A stretch of 64,000 bases of DNA. Origin: Hexactinellida sp. DTS-2022. Taxonomy: Eukaryota; Porifera; Hexactinellida. The stretch is taken from contig JAPNXP010000002.1 of assembly GCA_028753945.1 (NCBI GenBank), positions 6,262,001 to 6,326,000 of the forward strand, written 5' to 3'. The notes under the pieces were generated by a model. It saw nothing but the letters and a program-made list of their open reading frames with translations. It was not told the DNA's origin and made no database searches. Of the stretch, positions 59,501 through 64,000 are shown one piece after another (positions within the stretch are counted from its first letter, which is position 1; each line of letters opens with the position of its first letter). The translations under genes and the position numbers were made by a program.

Positions 59501-62500
59501 ACAATTGACTTCAGGATAAATAGACAACAATTAAAACAAGTGTTACAACGAGTCACTACCGGAATTCAGTTTATTGATGTATCAAAGAGTTCAAACATTT
59601 GACAAAGGAACAGATACCTTCAGGGAAAAGTGGATAATATGAAATTTGCAGAACAATCAGACAATTCACAATAGACTTCCGAAATAAATAGACAACAATT
59701 ACTACAAGTGTTACAACGAGTCACTAAACGGGTTTGAATTTATTGATGTATCAAAGAGTTCAAACATTTGACAAAGTAACAGATAACTTCAGAAAAAACT
59801 GCAGAATATGTATCTTGCAGAACAATCAGACAATTCACAATAGACTTCCGAAATAAATAGACAACAATTACTACAAGTGTTACAACGAGTCACTAAACGG
59901 GTTTGAATTTATTAATGTATCAAAGAGTTCAAACATTTGACAAAGCAACAGATAACTTCAGGGAAAAGTGCAGAATATGTAACTTGTAGAACAAACGGAG
60001 AATTCACAAAGACTTCCGGATAAATAGACAACAATTACAACAAGTGGTATAACGAGTTACTGAACAGAATTCAATTTATTGATGTATCAAAGAATTCAAA
60101 CATTTGACAAAGCAACAGATAACTTCAGGGAAAAGTGCAGAATATGTAACTTGTAGAACAAACAGACAATTCACAATTGACTTCAGGATAAATAGACAAC
60201 AATTAAAACAAGTGTTACAACGAGTCACTACCGGAATTCAGTTTATTGATGTATCAAAGAGTTCAAACATTTGACAAAGGAACAGATACCTTCAGAGAAA
60301 AGTGCATAATATGAAATTTGCAGAACAATCAGACAATTCACAATAGACTTCCGAAATAAATAGACAACAATTACTACAAGTGTTACAACGAGTCACTAAA
60401 CGGGTTTGAATTTATTGATGTATCAAAGAGTTCAAACATTTGACAAAGTAACAGATAACTTCAGAAAAAACTGCAGAATATGTATCTTGCAGAACAATCA
60501 GACAATTCACAATAGACTTCCGAAATAAATAGACAACAATTACTACAAGTGTTACAACGAGTCACTAAACGGGTTTGAATTTATTGATGTATGAAAGAGT
60601 TCAAACATTTGACAAAGCAACAGATAACTTCAGGGAAAAGTGCAGAATATGTAACTTGTAGAACAAACAGAAAATTCACAAAGACTTCCGGATAAATAGA
60701 CAACAATTACTACTAGTGTTATAACGAGTCACTGCCGGTATACACTTTATTGATGTATCAAAGAGTTCAAACATATGACAAAGGAACAGATAACTTCAGG
60801 AAAGTGCAGAATATGTAACTTGTAGACCAATCAGACAATTCACAATTGACTTCAGGATAAATAGACAACAATTAAAACAAGTGTTATAACGAGTCACTGC
60901 CGGTATACAGTTTATTGATGTATCAAAGAGTTCAAACATATGACAAAGGAATAGATAACTTCAGGGAAAAGTGCAGAATATATAACTTGTAGAACAAACA
61001 GAGAATTCACAACAGACTTCCGGATAAATAGACAAAAATTACAACAAGTGTTACAACGAGTTACTGAACAGAATTCAATTTATTGATGTATCAAAGAATT
61101 CAAACATTTCACAAAGGAACAGATAACTTCAGAAAAAACTGCAGAATATGTAACTTGCAGAACAATCAGACAATTCACAACAGACTTCCGGATAAATAGA
61201 CAACAATTAAAACAAGTGTTATAACGAGTCACTACCGGAATTCAGTTTATTGATGTATCAAAGAGTTCAAACATTTGACAAAGGAACAGATAACTTCAGT
61301 AAAACTGCAGAATATGTAACTTGCAGAACAATCAGACAATTCACAACAGACTTCCGGATAAATAGACAACAATTAAAACAAGTGTTATAACGAGTCACTA
61401 CCGGAATTCAGTTTATTGATGTATCAAAGAGTTCAAACATTTGACAAAGGAACAGATAACTTCAGTAAAACTGCAGAATATGAAACTTGCAGAACAATAG
61501 ACAATTCACTATAGACTTCCGGATAAATAGACAACAATTAATACAAGTGGTACAACGAGTTAGTAAACGGAAATCAATTTATTGATGTATCAACGAGTTC
61601 AAACATTTCACACTGGAACAGATAACTTCAGAAAAAACTGCAGAATATGTATCTTGCAGAACAATCAGACAATTCACAACATACTTCCGGAAAATAGACA
61701 AAAATACTTCTAGTGTTATAACGAGTCACTGCCGGTATACAGTTTATTGATGTATCAAAGAGTTCAAACATTTTACAAAGGAACAGATACCTTCAGGGAA
61801 AAGTGCATAATATGAAATTTGCAGAACAATCAGACAATTCACAATAGACTTCCGAAATAAATAGACAACAATTACTACAAGTGTTAATACGTGTCACTAA
61901 ACGGGTTTGAATTTATTGATGTATCAAAGAGTTCAAACATTTGACAAAGCAACAGATAACTTCAGGGAAAAGTGCATAATATGAAATTTGCAGAACAATC
62001 AGACAATTCACAATAGACTTCCGAAATAAATAGACAACAATTACTACAAGTGTTACAACGAGTCACTAAACGGGTTTGAATTTATTGATGTATCAAAGAG
62101 TTCAAACATTTGACAAAGTAACAGATAACTTCAGAAAAAACTGCAGAATATGTATCTTGCAGAACAATCAGACAATTCACAACAGACTTCCGGATAAATA
62201 GACAAAAATTACTACTAGTGTTATAACGAGTCACTGCCGGTATACAGTTTATTGATGTATCAAAGAGTTCAAACATATGACAAAGGAATAGATAACTTCA
62301 GGGAAAAGTGCAGAATATATAACTTGTAGAACAAACAGAGAATTCACAAAGACTTCCGGATAAATAGACAACAATTACAACAAGTGGTATAACGAGTTTC
62401 TGAACAGAATTCAATTTATTGATGTATCAAAGAATTCAAACATTTCACAAAGGAACAGATAACTTCAGAAAAAACTGCAGAATATGTATCTTGCAGAACA

Positions 62501-64000
62501 ATCAGACAATTCACAACAGACTTCCGGATAAATAGACAAAAATTACTTCTAGTGTTATAACGAGTCACTGCCGGTATACAGTTTATTGATGTATCAAGGA
62601 GTTCAAACATATGACAAAGAAATAGATAACTTCAGGAAAAGTGCAGAATATGTAACTTGTAGACCAATCAGACAATTCACAATTGACTTCAGGATAAATA
62701 GACAACAATTACTACAAGTGTTATAACGAGTCACTAAACGGAATTCAGTTTATTGATGTATCAAAGAGTTCAAACATTTTACAAAGGAACAGATACCTTC
62801 AGGGAAAAGTGCATAATATGAAATTTGCAGAACAATCAGACAATTCACAATAGACTTCCGAAATAAATAGACAACAATTACTACAAGTGTTACAACGAGT
62901 CACTAAACGGGTTTGAATTTATTGATGTATCAAAGAGTTCAAACATTTGACAAAGTAACAGATAACTTCAGAAAAAACTGCAGAATATGTATCTTGCAGA
63001 ACAATCAGACAATTCACAATAGACTTCCGAAATAAATAGACAACAATTACTACAAGTGTTACAACGAGTCACTAAACGGGTTTGAATTTATTAATGTATC
63101 AAAGAGTTCAAACATTTAACAAAGCAACAGATAACTTCAGGGAAAAGTGCAGAATATGTAACTTGTAGAACAAACGGAGAATTCACAATAGACTTCCGGA
63201 TAAATAGACAACAATTACAACAAGTGGTATAACGAGTTAATGAACAGAATTCAATTTATTGATGTATCAAAGAATTCAAACATTTGACAAAGCAACAGAT
63301 AACTTCAGGGAAAAGTGCAGAATATGTAACTTGTAGAACAAACAGACAATTCACAATTGACTTCAGGATAAATAGACAACAATTAAAACAAGTGTTACAA
63401 CGAGTCACTACCGGAATTCAGTTTATTGATGTATCAAAGAGTTCAAACATTTGACAAAGGAACAGATACCTTCAGAGAAAAGTGCATAATATGAAATTTG
63501 CAGAACAATCAGACAATTCAAAATAGACTTCCGAAATAAATAGACAACAATTACTACAAGTGTTACAACGAGTCACTAAACGGGTTTGAATTTATTGATG
63601 TATCAAAGAGTTCAAACATTTGACAAAGTAACAGATAACTTCAGAAAAAACTGCAGAATATGTATCTTGCAGAACAATCAGACAATTCACAATAGACTTC
63701 CGAAATAAATAGACAACAATTACTACAAGTGTTACAACGAGTCACTAAACGGGTTTGAATTTATTGATGTATGAAAGAGTTCAAACATTTGACAAAGCAA
63801 CAGATAACTTCAGAAAAAACTGCAGAATATGTATCTTGTAGAACAAACAGAAAATTCACAAAGACTTCCGGATAAATAGACAACAATTACAACAAGTGGT
63901 ATAACGAGTTACTGAACAGAATTCAATTTATTGATGTATCAAAGAATTCAAACATTTCACAAAGGAGCAGATAACTTCAGAAAAAACTGCAGAATATGTA
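47545..64000. repeat. Satellite S3: ~167-bp tandem array, roughly 95 units, running off the window
   Basis: Units contain TTTATTGATGTATCAAAGAG, TTCAAACAT, ACAGATAACTTCAGGGAAAA, TGCAGAATATGTAACTTG, CAATTCACA, GACTTCCGGATAAATAGACA and GTTATAACGAGTCACT in one orientation throughout. Spacing is 166-168 bp. Several unit types alternate, recognisable by the bases after CGAGT(C/T): CACTGCCGGTATACAG, TACTGAACAGAATTC, CACTAAACGGGTTTG and CACTAAACGGAATTC. Blocks of about ten units recur (see findings). The many 64-residue minus-strand frames are longer than one unit and are a by-product of the repeat. Confidence 0.97.
52094..52516. mobile_element. 423-bp hAT-type MITE inserted in satellite S3
   Basis: Ends are CAGTGTTTGCCAGAAAAG on the left and CAGTGTTCGGAAAAAACC read from the right. 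Flanks are GTGTTACA (52086-52093) and GTGTTAGA (52517-52524), a 7-of-8 duplication; uninterrupted units read GTGTTACAACGAG here. The interior carries repeated GGAAAAAACCGGTTTTTTCC palindromes and AAAAGGGCGGTTTTTTC near both ends. No transposase. The frames 52000-52490 are incidental. Confidence 0.9.

Noticed and set aside
47781-62610. Sixty-four-residue minus-strand frames repeated through the array, as genes
   Set aside because: They are longer than the repeat unit and recur with it. No start context, domain or composition suggests a protein family.
47545-64000. CENP-B box in S3 (around CGAGTCACTAAACGGG)
   Set aside because: Only the CGGG half and one spaced A fit the consensus. The TTCG half is absent at the required distance.

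Overview
This window looks like gene-poor, repeat-dense nuclear DNA of an animal, probably an invertebrate. It is strongly AT-rich, has no operon-like layout or recognisable host gene, and is filled with class II transposons, MITE-like elements and three large satellite arrays. The transposon families seen (Transib/RAG1-like, hAT, Mutator-like, pogo-like MITEs, a Helitron-type element, TTAA-targeting non-autonomous elements) are typical of metazoan genomes. I cannot name the species. A 100-base run of N (32404-32503) shows that this is an assembled scaffold with an unresolved satellite junction.

Layout. 1-15 kb: scattered MITEs, a 720-bp TTAA-flanked family (F), a tRNA-like sequence inside a decayed copy of family E, a complete 1259-bp family E element, a decayed Mutator-like transposase (8.1-9.9 kb) split by a hAT-type MITE, and a decayed hAT transposase on the other strand (9.9-11.6 kb). 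15.3-19.85 kb: a three-level nest, in which a GGTTAACC-rich element contains family E, which contains family K; E and K are each flanked by TTAA. 21.9-25.9 kb: another F copy, a 436-bp MITE packed with GGGTCA motifs and a perfect 8-bp target duplication, and a second E copy containing a second K copy. 25.95-32.4 kb: about 17 near-identical 381-bp satellite units ending in the gap. 32.5-37.3 kb: a divergent ~178-bp satellite with an 8-unit higher-order repeat and an internal inversion. 38.5-42.8 kb: pogo-like MITEs, a Helitron-type element, short tandem repeats and one plausible small protein-coding gene with (S-T/S-Q-P) repeats and a tail anchor. 43.03-46.45 kb: an end-to-end RAG1-like/Transib transposon. 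47.5-64 kb: a ~167-bp satellite array of roughly 95 units that runs off the window and is broken once by a hAT-type MITE.

The main discovery is the RAG1-like/Transib element. Both ends can be placed from the sequence: CACAGTG heptamers, identical in sequence to the V(D)J recombination-signal heptamer, with a perfect 5-bp target duplication (CATTT). The coding region is broken but keeps all three candidate D, D and E catalytic positions. A second conserved block lies at a different distance from the heptamer at each end. No RAG2-like reading frame is visible in it.

The elements interact mainly by nesting. Nothing here forms a host pathway, and no complete autonomous transposase remains intact. 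Elements called non-autonomous would depend on enzymes encoded elsewhere.
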